64,000 bases of DNA, taken from assembly GCF_007827455.1 (NCBI RefSeq), contig NZ_VISM01000001.1:496001-560000 (forward strand). The letters run 5' to 3'. The translations under genes were made by a program, and so were the position numbers. The notes under the pieces are model-generated. The model ran no database searches. It was not told where the DNA came from and saw only the letters and a program-made list of their open reading frames with translations. How positions within the stretch are numbered: position 1 is the stretch's first letter; every line of letters starts with the position of its first letter. Positions 55,701-59,404 of the stretch are shown piece after piece. The stretch is from Lutibacter sp. Hel_I_33_5. GTDB taxonomy: Bacteria > Bacteroidota > Bacteroidia > Flavobacteriales > Flavobacteriaceae.

Positions 55701-58071
55701 TTGTTGTTGCTCCTGCTTCAAAGGCATCTGAACAACCGTCATCATCGGAATCTAAATCAAACTTATTTGGTTGTCCATCTCCATCTGTATCTGCGCAGGT
55801 TGTTAATTTACTTGTTCCATCATTCTCTTGATAAACAGAGGAAGAAATATTAATTGTCCACCATGTTTCAGCTATATCAACAGTCCAATTTAATTCAGAT
55901 ACAAAGCCATCGTTTACTTGAATTGTACCATTACCTCCATATCCACTTGTCTTTGCTCTAACTACATCTGTAACTTCATTAACGGTTATTGAATAATCAT
56001 TAATAGGAATAATATTTTGTGTAAAATCCATTGCAGGTCTTACTGAACTAGCCCCCATAGACCAAATATGCACTCTTGGCAAGTATAACGGTTTTGAAAA
56101 TGTCATTTTAAAAGTTCCAGTATTAGTAATAACTGGAGTCGGTCTATGCATTGTATCGTATGATGAAGGACAATGTGCTTCATCATTCCAATACGGTGCA
56201 TGAGATAAATTAAGAAGCCCTTCAAATGAATTACCAGTCATTGTAACATCTATTACTTCACCATCAATAGTTATTGTACCTTTAGAAACTCCTCCGGTTG
56301 ATGATGTCCATACAATCCAACTATCATCATCTCTTGAATTATCACAAGTTTCAGAGTTATATATATTTTCAGAACATCCGCCTTCATCAGTATCTAAAAC
56401 ACCATCATTATCATCATCTAAATCATCTTTATTTGCAATACCATCACCGTCAAAATCACAGTTATCACCGTAAAGATTTGTTCCATCACAGCTACTGCAA
56501 CTTGTTGATTGTTTTGTATCATCAATACTATCTCCAATATTTTGTCCTGATGTTCCAGCTGAAACAGGAATACCATTCGAATCTACTTGTCCATCCAGAG
56601 AATTATTCGATTCTAAATCTTGATTTGTAAAACTTCCTGATCCTTCTAATGCATCTGGACATCCATCATTATCACTATCTAAATCAAATTGATTCAAAAC
56701 ACCATCATTATCGGTATCTAAGCTTGATGTACAATTTTGATTTGTAGAATTTCCGTCAGTAAATGTATAACCCTGAGTTCCAACAGAAAACCAAATTGTA
56801 TCTGCTCTAAGTGCAGATGGTCTAGTTATTGTCATTGTTATAGTACTATAAGTACCATTGAACTGAAGAGTTGCATTTGGTTCATTTGTACCTCTAACCA
56901 TTCCTGCTGAACCTGTAACACTGTTTCCACTAACAGAAGTCCAACATTGATCTAAAACTTGAAAAGATTGATCAAATGAAACCACATTAGATACATTTTC
57001 ATTTGCTGCTCCACCTGAAAAAGAAGTTAAATGTATAACAGGGTTTATTGCCTGTCCGTTTTTAAATGTAAATGTTACAGTTTTAGAAGAGTTAGGTGAT
57101 ACATTAATAGTTAAGGCAGTATTTGGCCCTAATGGAACATCTGCTGCATTTCCATAACCTCTAGTTGAAGTTAGTTGATTACCATCACAATAGAAATACA
57201 TACTATTGGTATATATTCCTCCTGTTGAAGGAATTGCTGAAAATTCTACATTAGAGTTTACATCTATTGAACTTGTTACTTCTCCTGTTGTTGAATTTCT
57301 TGTCCATTCATTTGCCCAATTATATTCACCATTTTGAACAGCTATATCAGAAGAAGATGTACAAGATAATCCTTCGTTCGTATCTAGAATTCCGTCATTA
57401 TCATCATCAAGATCTGTATCGTTACAAATACCGTCTCCATCAAAATCATCGCCATCGTCTTTTCCACCAACAGCACCTGCACATTGTAAACTATAGTTGT
57501 AGTTTTTAGGTTGTACAGAAGTATTCGTTTTATTAGTTTCTAAGATCCAATCTCCTTTTTTACCAGTAATATTAGTTGAAGCCGAAATAGTTATTTGAAG
57601 CTCTTGCTCTAAAAGCAATACTGCTTTTTCACCTTTTTCTCCTTTGGCAAATTCGCAACCATATATATTAAGATGTTTGTTGTTTTTTAAAAGATTTTTT
57701 TCTTTTAAAAGTTCTGCTATCTGACTAGCATTCAGCCATTTATTATTAATAAAAAGTTCTCCTGATTTACCATGTGTAAATAAGTGAAACGTTTTATTAG
57801 CGTTTTGTTTTTCTAACGCTGTAATAAGATGAGTTTTTTGAGACACTTTCGTTTCTAAATAATAATTATTAGAAACGGCAGCATCAAAACATGTATCTAG
57901 TTCCCCTTTGAAGAATGGGTTAATACTCAAAGATTTCGTCCCTGAATTATGAGTATCTGAAGTGATAGTTTTATGAATACTGCCGTTATGGTGTGAGGAC
58001 ACATTTGCTTTTGTAGTTTGGTTAAAACCAAAAGCCAATAAGGCTACTAATAAATGTAACTTTTTTCTCAT
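37789..58071 (-). CDS. 6760-residue SprB-like surface protein with T9SS type B domain
   Basis: Takes up 32% of the window. Order: signal peptide (1-22); DUF4347 (about 57-194, HLFTHGKSGELFINNKWL, LNIYGCEFAKG); five TSP3 modules, each holding one inserted domain (about 235-445, 567-757, RCC1-like 867-1275, 1380-1553, discoidin-like 1667-1842); a ~440-residue cadherin/Ig-like block (about 1920-2360); 14 near-identical 109-residue repeats (about 2367-3892); a TSP3 array (about 4110-4615); a second copy of the 440-residue block (about 4953-5394); more Ig-like repeats; TSP3 arrays (about 5930-6334 and 6457-6674); and a gliding-motility-type C-terminal domain (about 6677-6760, FKLEIFNRWGDKIYTH, GTYYYIINF). 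The size and the following PorP/SprF and OmpA genes match the SprB gliding-adhesin locus, but the domains differ, so a general surface adhesin is the safer call. The Asp-rich arrays should bind many calcium ions. Confidence 0.92.
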   Translation of the reverse strand: MRKKLHLLVALLAFGFNQTTKANVSSHHNGSIHKTITSDTHNSGTKSLSINPFFKGELDTCFDAAVSNNYYLETKVSQKTHLITALEKQNANKTFHLFTHGKSGELFINNKWLNASQIAELLKEKNLLKNNKHLNIYGCEFAKGEKGEKAVLLLEQELQITISASTNITGKKGDWILETNKTNTSVQPKNYNYSLQCAGAVGGKDDGDDFDGDGICNDTDLDDDNDGILDTNEGLSCTSSSDIAVQNGEYNWANEWTRNSTTGEVTSSIDVNSNVEFSAIPSTGGIYTNSMYFYCDGNQLTSTRGYGNAADVPLGPNTALTINVSPNSSKTVTFTFKNGQAINPVIHLTSFSGGAANENVSNVVSFDQSFQVLDQCWTSVSGNSVTGSAGMVRGTNEPNATLQFNGTYSTITMTITRPSALRADTIWFSVGTQGYTFTDGNSTNQNCTSSLDTDNDGVLNQFDLDSDNDGCPDALEGSGSFTNQDLESNNSLDGQVDSNGIPVSAGTSGQNIGDSIDDTKQSTSCSSCDGTNLYGDNCDFDGDGIANKDDLDDDNDGVLDTDEGGCSENIYNSETCDNSRDDDSWIVWTSSTGGVSKGTITIDGEVIDVTMTGNSFEGLLNLSHAPYWNDEAHCPSSYDTMHRPTPVITNTGTFKMTFSKPLYLPRVHIWSMGASSVRPAMDFTQNIIPINDYSITVNEVTDVVRAKTSGYGGNGTIQVNDGFVSELNWTVDIAETWWTINISSSVYQENDGTSKLTTCADTDGDGQPNKFDLDSDDDGCSDAFEAGATTNTSTDYAFPYIDSNNDGLVDVVDNNNDGATDYTLTYSNAINDSIKNCTDTNTDIDSDNDGIIDSVDIDDDNDGVLDTDECEGGTEGQFLTHLTDKIQASFHSVIIKTDSEFTVHGENSRSNGTSDHLTPTPITPANGYNYSGTPLHVTLGSSSDAKVQFALMTTTGLYVWGNYDVFSSVGNRFQSLNMPPSVSPSDVKKITASSKAIMILTNSGDVWVLNDGANSINAVLGNGGDDQNDDTIWKKANLTSIKEVRYNGRSAFALTNSGDLYTWGRGAYLGNGTGIDDEDGLLVPTLMTNPLPSGVTAIQIATSYSSEVSASVYYVLGSNGKVYSLGANNVGQLGIGTNTTESRTWVTVKNPAGTADLENVVFLSAQDNDGESNATASVLLSDKSLLSWGYNDERTIVGLNNDIERLPSIPNGTVSNTYDLVENGGHITPLISSSGEYCNVGHNSNGAFGDGTATNRSSYTCYNTYNFTFENPSQVCDTDNDGIPNHLDLDSDNDGCSDAFEAGATTNTNANYSFPYIDSNNDGLVDAVDANNDGNTDYTLTYSNAIDDSIKNCTDSDIDTDNDGIIDSVDLDDDNDGILDSTESINCGQSEDLNGASFHGSTSIISSFDGSTLDLTSNNTWKSTYSDQVYSLPIHLEFTVPTVENYAMIGLIATNRTEVPNGYLDLGEKIYLAAGGHWSLHNNAQTGHNAYTAGDKFEMDIDETGFVTLKRNGAQYRSFQGQNSDYKIVFSSGVIDKTFENFKVSDKNSAYTCIDKDTDGDGIVDRLDLDSDGDGCSDALEAGATTDLTTGFSFPDVDVNNDGLVDAVDNGANGGTVNDGKTDYISTYSDATNNAIKDCTDTDTDGDGIIDSVDLDDDNDGILDTEESCQAVTDCLTQNYAGFDRTAIITPITTEMTLESGAITNVIDGTFEAVNSIYYTNGEAIANKSLYEFSTACPLLITRIRHDHGTAITNTFLSSGSKVILQAYDNVSATWKPISNEYTASGAQVNALGGGEFVITNNLNFLANKFRLYGISGTTVNAKLEEIYIDRSIELKDNVGICDTDSDGIPNKFDLDSDGDGCKDAIESGGIDVNNDGLVDGDGVNAMGQVITSGAILATSYNGATGDEIIAVQATALASTPSNTTTVEGNDTNFTVSASAESATAYNGGTPTYGTANNADSGLRYTWYLGDPSGSGVALTDVAPYGGTTTKTLTITGTPLNLNGKEYFVTVTHANNTCFTATSSASLSVTAANVGPDTNAVTSPTISTDAGATLLPPPTGTDTDGTIAGYIFTNLPTGGSLQYTEDGTGTIKTVTEGEELSVAEANTLTFDPAGTTSTDQTFTVAAKDDDGVTDTSGATYTIPLNAPPTTDNKTAPAISSSAGPTALPTFTANDPDGSVVGYVIKTLPSGGVLQYTEDGTGTIKTVTSSEELSPTEVATLTFDPDGTSNVNTSFTLAAKDNEGLEDASPATISIPLANTPPIAAEDTYTTPEEMAVTLMPLTGDSDPDGGTVSVTKIGGTTLTGNAQTITLTDGVVTIDASGVISFTPKDDFNGLVTIPYEITDGQGETTTSNQKITVSPVNDAPVVDSGSISVSEDSTGTDLGLAAPTDEEGDALTITVSEVPTLGTIKKSDGTPVSTGDVLTPTELEGLVYDAPTDYNGTDNPGDFNYTVNDGTDTVTGTVDITVTSENDAPVVDSGSISVSEDSTGTDLGLAAPTDEEGDALTITVSEVPTLGTIKKSDGTPVSTGDVLTPTELEGLVYDAPTDYNGTDNPGDFNYTVNDGTDTVTGTVDITVTSENDAPVVDSGSISVSEDSTGTDLGLAAPTDEEGDALTITVSEVPTLGTIKKSDGTPVSTGDVLTPTELEGLVYDAPTDYNGTDNPGDFSYTVNDGTDTVTGTVDITVTSENDAPVVDSGSISVSEDSTGTDLGLAAPTDEEGDALTITVSEVPTLGTIKKSDGTPVSTGDVLTPTELEGLVYDAPTDYNGTDNPGDFNYTVNDGTDTVTGTVDITVTSENDAPVVDSGSISVSEDSTGTDLGLAAPTDEEGDALTITVSEVPTLGTIKKSDGTPVSTGDVLTPTELEGLVYDAPTDYNGTDNPGDFNYTVNDGTDTVTGTVDITVTSENDAPVVDSGSISVSEDSTGTDLGLAAPTDEEGDALTITVSEVPTLGTIKKSDGTPVSTGDVLTPTELEGLVYDAPTDYNGTDNPGDFSYTVNDGTDTVTGTVDITVTSENDAPVVDSGSISVSEDSTGTDLGLAAPTDEEGDALTITVSEVPTLGTIKKSDGTPVSTGDVLTPTELEGLVYDAPTDYNGTDNPGDFNYTVNDGTDTVTGTVDITVTSENDAPVVDSGSISVSEDSTGTDLGLAAPTDEEGDALTITVSEVPTLGTIKKSDGTPVSTGDVLTPTELEGLVYDAPTDYNGTDNPGDFSYTVNDGTDTVTGTVDITVTSENDAPVVDSGSISVSEDSTGTDLGLAAPTDEEGDALTITVSEVPTLGTIKKSDGTPVSTGDVLTPTELEGLVYDAPTDYNGTDNPGDFNYTVNDGTDTVTGTVDITVTSENDAPVVDSGSISVSEDSTGTDLGLAAPTDEEGDALTITVSEVPTLGTIKKSDGTPVSTGDVLTPTELEGLVYDAPTDYNGTDNPGDFSYTVNDGTDTVTGTVDITVTSENDAPVVDSGSISVSEDSTGTDLGLTAPTDEEGDALTITVSEVPTLGTIKKSDGTPVSTGDVLTPTELEGLVYDAPTDYNGTDNPGDFSYTVNDGTDTVTGTVDITVTSENDAPVVDSGSISVSEDSTGTDLGLAAPTDEEGDALTITVSEVPTLGTIKKSDGTPVSTGDVLTPTELESLVYDAPTDYNGTDNPGDFNYTVNDGTDTVTGTVDITVTSENDAPVVDSGSISVSEDSTGTDLGLAAPTDEEGDALTITVSEVPTLGTIKKSDGTPVSTGDVLTPTELEGLVYDAPTDYNGTDNPGDFNYTVNDGTDTVTGTVDITVTSENDAPVVDSGSISVSEDSTGTDLGLTAPTDEEGDALTITVSEVPTLGTIKKSDGTPVSTGDVLTPTELEGLVYDAPTDYNGTDNPGDFNYTVNDGTDTVTGTVDITVTSENDAPVAVDDTVTTNEEVPATVNVTTNDTDIDGNIDVASVDLEPNTTIKDSTITKAEGIWTVNINGVVTFEPVLDFSGEASLFYTVNDNEGLTSNQGTIKVIVQKDTDNDGSVDSEDLDDDNDGIPDVVEQGGDITRDTDNDGIPDHLDLDSDGDGVKDIIEAGGIDTNNDGVVDDINPDGSLINDIDNDGLDDALDSDSGGMGLPIPDTDNDGVRDFQDIDDDGDGIDTVNENVDSDNNPTNDDTDGDGTPNYLDPDDDGDGVDTVDEDVDADNDPTNDDTDGDGTPNYLDPDDDGDGVDTVDEDVDADNDPTNDDTDGDGTPNYLDPDDDGDGIDTVDEDVDADNDPTNDDTDGDGTPNYLDPDDDGDGIDTAEEDVDADNDPTNDDTDGDGTPNYLDPDDDGDGVDTIDEDVDADNDPANDDTDGDGTPNYLDPDDDGDGIDTAEENVDADNDPTNDDTDGDGTPNYLDPDDDGDGIDTVDEDVDADNDPTNDDTDGDGTPNYLDPDDDGDGVDTIDEDVDADNDPTNDDTDGDGTPNYLDPDDDGDGIDTVDEDVDADNNPTNDDTDGDGTPNYLDPDDDGDGIDTAEEDVDSDNDPTNDDTDGDGTPNYLDPDDDGDGIDTAEEDVDADNNPTNDDTDGDGTPNYLDPDDDGDGVDTIDEDVDADNDPANDDTDGDGTPNYLDTDDDGDGIDTVDEDTNNDGDPTNDDTDGDGTPNYLDPVHNIDTDGDGIYDFEDIDDDNDGITDLVEQNGDLTRDTDDDGIPDHLDLDSDGDTLNDIYEGGGIDTNFDGVVDNINSDGTLINDIDNDGLDDAVDTNVVGGINGVALPLTDTDNDGIPNFQDMDDDGDGVDTIEEFRSFGAFRIASVQTSNSVSNCPGLNPAFTDTDGDCIPDYLDPDDDGDGILTADEDIIIVDGDPRNDDSDGDGTPNYLDSDDDGDGIETKDEDIDQDGDPRNDDADNDLIPNYLDLDVDNDGILDSVEGAGDIDGDGIANYLDLDSDGDGCTDVIESGGIDANDDGIVDGDGFNNKGQVTTNNVFLGTSYNGATGNEIIASKVTVDVATPSNTTTVEGNDTNFTVSASAESATAYSGGTPTYGTANNADSGLRYTWYLGDPSGSGVALTDVAPYGGTTTKTLTITGTPLNLNGKEYFVTVTHANNTCFTATSSASLSVTAANVGPDTNAVTSPTISTDAGATLLPPPTGTDTDGTIAGYIFTNLPTGGSLQYTEDGTGTIKTVTEGEELSVAEANTLTFDPAGTTSTDQTFTVAAKDDDGVTDTSGATYTIPLNAPPTTDNKTAPAISSSAGPTALPTFTANDPDGSVAGYVIKTLPSGGVLQYTEDGTGTIKTVTSSEELSPTEVATLTFDPDGTSNVNTSFTLAAKDNEGLEDASPATISIPLANTPPIAAEDTYTTPEEMAVTLMPLTGDSDPDGGTVSVTKIGGTTLTGNAQTITLTDGVVTIDASGVISFTPKDDFNGLVTIPYEITDGQGETTTSNQKITVTVVNDAPIAVEDTYTTNEETPVTLLPLTGDSDIDGGTLSVTKIGGIALTGGAQTITLPEGVVTIDASGAISFDPKDDFTGLATIPYEISDGQGGTATSNQKVTVNAVNDAPVANNDAKTISEDQTGTIDVVSNDTDVDGTINKASVDLDPSTPGQDTSITTPEGTWSVDTNGVVTFDPKDDFNGTATLPYTVKDDSGTVSNQGTITMSVTPENDPPVANADSATTTEDVNATVNIITNDTDLEGAATIDKATIDLDPNTAGVQDSITTPEGVWTVDGNGLLTFDPVDNYNGTASITYTVQDDQGAESNSGAVSVVVSAVNDAPVAVDDTASTTEGATVTVNVVANDTDADGTIDTTSVDLDPSTPGKESTITTPEGVWTVDANGIVTLEPANNFIGVATLPYVVKDNEGLISNNGTISITVEKDTDGDGTSDSTDLDDDNDGIPDTVEQNGNPNLDTDGDGTPDHLDLDSDGDGVKDIVEAGGLDTNNDGIVDDINPDGSLINDTDNDGLDDAVDLDNGGTGLPIPDTDNDGESDFQDSDDDGDGIDTAEEDVDADNDPTNDDTDGDGTPNYLDPDDDGDGIDTAEEDVDTDNDPTNDDTDGDGTPNYLDPDDDGDGIDTAEEDVDSDNDPTNDDTDGDGTPNYLDPDDDGDGIDTAEEDVDADNDPTNDDTDGDGTPNYLDSDDDGDGINTAEEDIDADNDPTNDDTDGDGTPNYLDSDDDGDGINTAEEDIDADNDPTNDDTDGDGTPNYLDPDDDGDGVDTIDEDVDADNDPANDDTDGDGTPNYLDTDDDGDGIDTAEEDVDADNDPANDDTDGDGTPNYLDPDDDGDGVDTIDEDVDADNDPTNDDTDGDGTPNYLDPDDDGDGVDTIDEDVDADNDPTNDDTDGDGTPNYLDPDDDGDGIDTEDEDVDQDGDPKNDDTDGDGTPDYLDPINDIDTDGDGVYDSEDLDDDNDGIPDLVEQDGDLIRDTDGDGIPDHLDLDADGDNILDIIEAGGIDTNNDGIVDNINPDGTLINDSDNDGLDDAVDLDNGGTALPIPDTDGDGRPDFQDADDDGDGVDTTEEDIDNNGDSINDDTDGDGTPDYLDTDDDGDGVDTVDEDIDNDGDPTNDDTDGDGTPDYLDTDDDGDGVDTVDEDTDNDGDPTNDDTDGDGTPDYLDTDDDGDGVDTVDEDTDNDGDPTNDDTDGDGTPDYLDPDDDGDGVDTVDEDTDNDGDPTNDDTDGDGTPDYLDTDDDGDGVDTADEDANNDGDPTNDDTDGDGTPDYLDPDSFGEAGGSEDDNDFIITILANNPSFKLEIFNRWGDKIYTHNNKGTTEKITWWDGKFKGGSIITKDLGVPTGTYYYIINFNNSNEKPRAGWVYINK
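38050..38700 (-). repeat. TSP3-type 108-bp coding repeat array (about 6 units)
   Basis: 36-residue units of the form DGDGTPDYLDTDDDGDGVDT.DEDTDNDGDPTNDDT; the same phrase recurs every 108 bases at 38085, 38193, 38301, 38409, 38517 and 38625. It is next to the T9SS type B domain. Confidence 0.9.
39075..40280 (-). repeat. TSP3-type 108-bp coding repeat array (about 10-11 units)
   Basis: Regular 108-base period from about 39200 to 40172, plus one divergent unit near 39090. Units read DGDGTPNYLDPDDDGDGIDT followed by .EEDVDADNDPTNDDT. The alternation of D at every second position is the calcium-binding TSP3 pattern. Confidence 0.9.
41890..43212 (-). repeat. 1.3-kb intragenic direct repeat, C-terminal copy
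   Basis: Nearly identical to about 50990-52310, some 9.1 kb apart in the same gene. It encodes ~440 residues from SNTTTVEGNDTNFTVSASA to EITDGQGETTTSNQKITV. Only scattered third-position and a few amino-acid differences are seen (for example VAGYV versus VVGYV). Confidence 0.88.
44225..45745 (-). repeat. TSP3-type 108-bp coding repeat array (about 14 units)
   Basis: The phrase encoding NYLDPDDDG recurs every 108 bases from 44240 to 45644 (14 occurrences). Units vary mainly between VDTIDED, IDTVDED and IDTAEED. Confidence 0.9.
46394..50971 (-). repeat. 14 tandem 327-bp coding repeats (109 aa, cadherin-like)
   Basis: A recurring junction (ACTACAGGTGCATC) is found every 327 bases from 46721 to 50972, plus an outer boundary near 46394: exactly 14 units, 4578 bases. 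Each encodes SISVSEDSTGTDLGLAAPTD through VTGTVDITVTSENDAP. Units differ at very few sites (FNY/FSY, LAAP/LTAP, LEG/LES, and silent changes). Confidence 0.95.
50990..52310 (-). repeat. 1.3-kb intragenic direct repeat, N-terminal copy
   Basis: Partner of 41890-43212; it lies directly before the 14-unit array in protein order. Confidence 0.88.
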
Positions 58072-58200
58072 CTTTTAAATTTTTTAATTTTTATTATAGA
58101 GGCATTAATAAAACCTCTTTACTTGTTGTTTCTTTTTTTACTTACTCTATTGTCTAAAAAAAATGTTTGGGAGAATTTTGTTTTTTTACAAACTGAAAAT

Positions 58201-58245
58201 GGTCATATTTATCTAGCACCAAAACTGACACTAGATAAACTGACC
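58201..58245. other. Long inverted repeat (hairpin) 130-175 bases upstream of the giant adhesin ORF
   Basis: GGTCA-TA-TTTATCTAG pairs with CTAGATAAA-C-TGACC around a 14-base loop; 14 of about 15 positions pair. Neither strand shows a strong T run after it, so it is not a classical terminator. It could be a 5'-leader structure of the adhesin mRNA or a regulator site. Confidence 0.55.
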
Positions 58246-58343
58246 TTTTGAAAGTGAAAATTTGATTTTTTGAAGTATTATTAATACAACATAAACTTAT
58301 ACTCTTTTTTAAGTATTGGTTTAATGATCTTAAAAGATCAGAT

Positions 58344-58619
58344 ATTTGTGGGGTGCAAATTTTCATTTCAAAATATTATTTATAGGCGAAAGCCATGTTA
58401 TGTTTTTTCAACATAATTTTTCACATACTATTTTGGTATAATAAGGGAGGTTTACTTTTGTAGGTGAGGGAACTTCTAACCAATAAACTTTAAGTTAAAA
58501 AACAACTTAAATAAAATACCTAATTGGATTGAACTAATTAAAGTTCACTTTTTAGGGATAGCTATTGCTATGAATGTTCTTATTCTTAACAAGAATCACG
58601 ATAAGGAATGTTACTTCTT
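58344..58619 (+). ncRNA. Tandem structured element, copy 1 (276 nt)
   Basis: Starts ATTTGTGGGGTGCAAATTTT and repeats at 58620 with roughly 75-80% identity by eye. Hairpins on the plus strand: GGC-GAAA-GCC (58385-58394), TTATGTT/AACATAA (58398-58416), AAGTT/AACTT (58492-58508) and ATTCTT-AAC-AAGAAT (58582-58596). In copy 2 the first three stems are kept while loops differ, which suggests a folded RNA. The strand is uncertain; the GNRA loop favours plus. A box with one mismatch to the -7 consensus (GATATTTG, 58341-58348) overlaps its start. Confidence 0.45.
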
Positions 58620-58896
58620 ATTTGTGTGGTGCAAATTTTCATATTAAAATATTATTTATAGGCAAAAGCCATGTTATGTTTTTACAACATAGTTTTTTAC
58701 ATACTATTTCGACAATATGAGGGAATGCTTAATTTTAAAGGTGAGGGAATTGCTAAAAGGTTAAGACTTAAGTTAAAAACAACTTAAAAAACACCAAATA
58801 GGCTTTACTAATTAAAGTATATTTTTTGGGATAGCAAACGGAATGTGTTCTTGTGTTTTACAAAGATCACGAAGAGGAATGTTAATTCTTCTTTAT
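58620..58896 (+). ncRNA. Tandem structured element, copy 2 (about 277 nt)
   Basis: Matches copy 1 at an offset of 276 with small indels later on. Stems are conserved: GGC-AAAA-GCC (58661-58670), TTATGTT/AACATAG with a G-U pair (58674-58692), and AAGTT/AACTT with a shorter loop. The conserved unpaired blocks AGGTGAGGGAA and GATCACGA.GAGGAATGTTA are also shared in both copies with little change. Confidence 0.45.
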
Positions 58897-59262
58897 GGGG
58901 ACTTAAATGTTATTATAAAATAACTTAAAAAGTAGCTATCTATGGCTAGAAATAAGTTATGGTACAAATTTAGATATATTTTTTTTAAATATCCAAACAA
59001 AAACCGCAAAAACTAAAAAAAAATTACAATCTAAATAAAATCAATACATAGGATTGTATTTTTTAGAAGTTTTTTTCTTTTTTAACCTTCAGAAAATTAG
59101 TTTCCTCTCCTTTAATATACTCTTTCCTATACCTAGAAGCTATTCTGAAAGATATTTTCAACCTTTTTCCTGTAAACTTTTTGAACTTTGAAAAAGAAAT
59201 TAACAATCAAAAATTAGTAGCATAAACTCATATCTTTTTACTTAATTTTTTGTAATAATTCA

Positions 59263-59337
59263 AGTATGGTAAAAAGAAATTATTAAGCCTAAAAAGAGTT
59301 ATTAAAAAAGAGAAGTAATTTCTAAGAGAAAAAAGGA
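59263..59337 (+). pseudogene. Decayed 3' fragment of a relative of the 34275-35114 gene
   Basis: TATGGTAAAAAGAAATTAT...CCTAAAA.GAGTTA and GTAATTTCTAAGAGAAAAAA line up with 35029-35110 (GTGGTAAAAAGAAAAGAAATTAT..., GTAGTTTCTAAGAAAAAAA). The frame is broken by small deletions and no 5' part is left. The same terminator palindrome follows both, so gene end and terminator were duplicated together. Confidence 0.65.
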
Positions 59338-59339
59338 AA

Positions 59340-59361
59340 AACCAACTCAATTGAGTTGGTT
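59340..59361. terminator. Terminator palindrome AACCAACTCAA/TTGAGTTGGTT, second copy
   Basis: Identical to 35217-35238. On the minus strand it is followed by a T-rich run and probably ends ettA transcription. Confidence 0.82.
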
Positions 59362-59404
59362 TTTCCTTTTTGTAAATCTGTCTTTTGTTTAAATAGTATT
59401 TTAA

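Larger units (their letters stand above)
58072..59404. other. 1.3-kb non-coding region upstream of the giant adhesin gene
   Basis: No credible gene; the only longer frame (58154-58366, minus) overlaps a hairpin and lacks any known pattern. It contains the hairpin at 58201-58245, two tandem 276-nt elements (58344-58896), an AT-rich stretch with little structure (about 58900-59260), a gene remnant (59263-59337) and a terminator (59340-59361). No clear promoter for the minus-strand adhesin gene was found; its leader may begin far upstream. Confidence 0.7.

Noticed and set aside
37789..58071. Calling the giant gene sprB
   Set aside because: Size and neighbours fit, but the domain content (DUF4347, RCC1-like, cadherin-like and TSP3 arrays) is not the SprB-repeat composition, so the symbol is not justified.
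58154..58366. 70-aa minus-strand frame upstream of the giant gene
   Set aside because: It overlaps the 45-bp hairpin and the start of the tandem element, has no ribosome-binding or protein features, and the matching frame in the second element copy stops after 18 codons.
58900..59260. A third copy of the 276-nt element
   Set aside because: Only a short start-like stretch (GGTACAAATTTAGATAT near 58960) is similar; the rest does not align.
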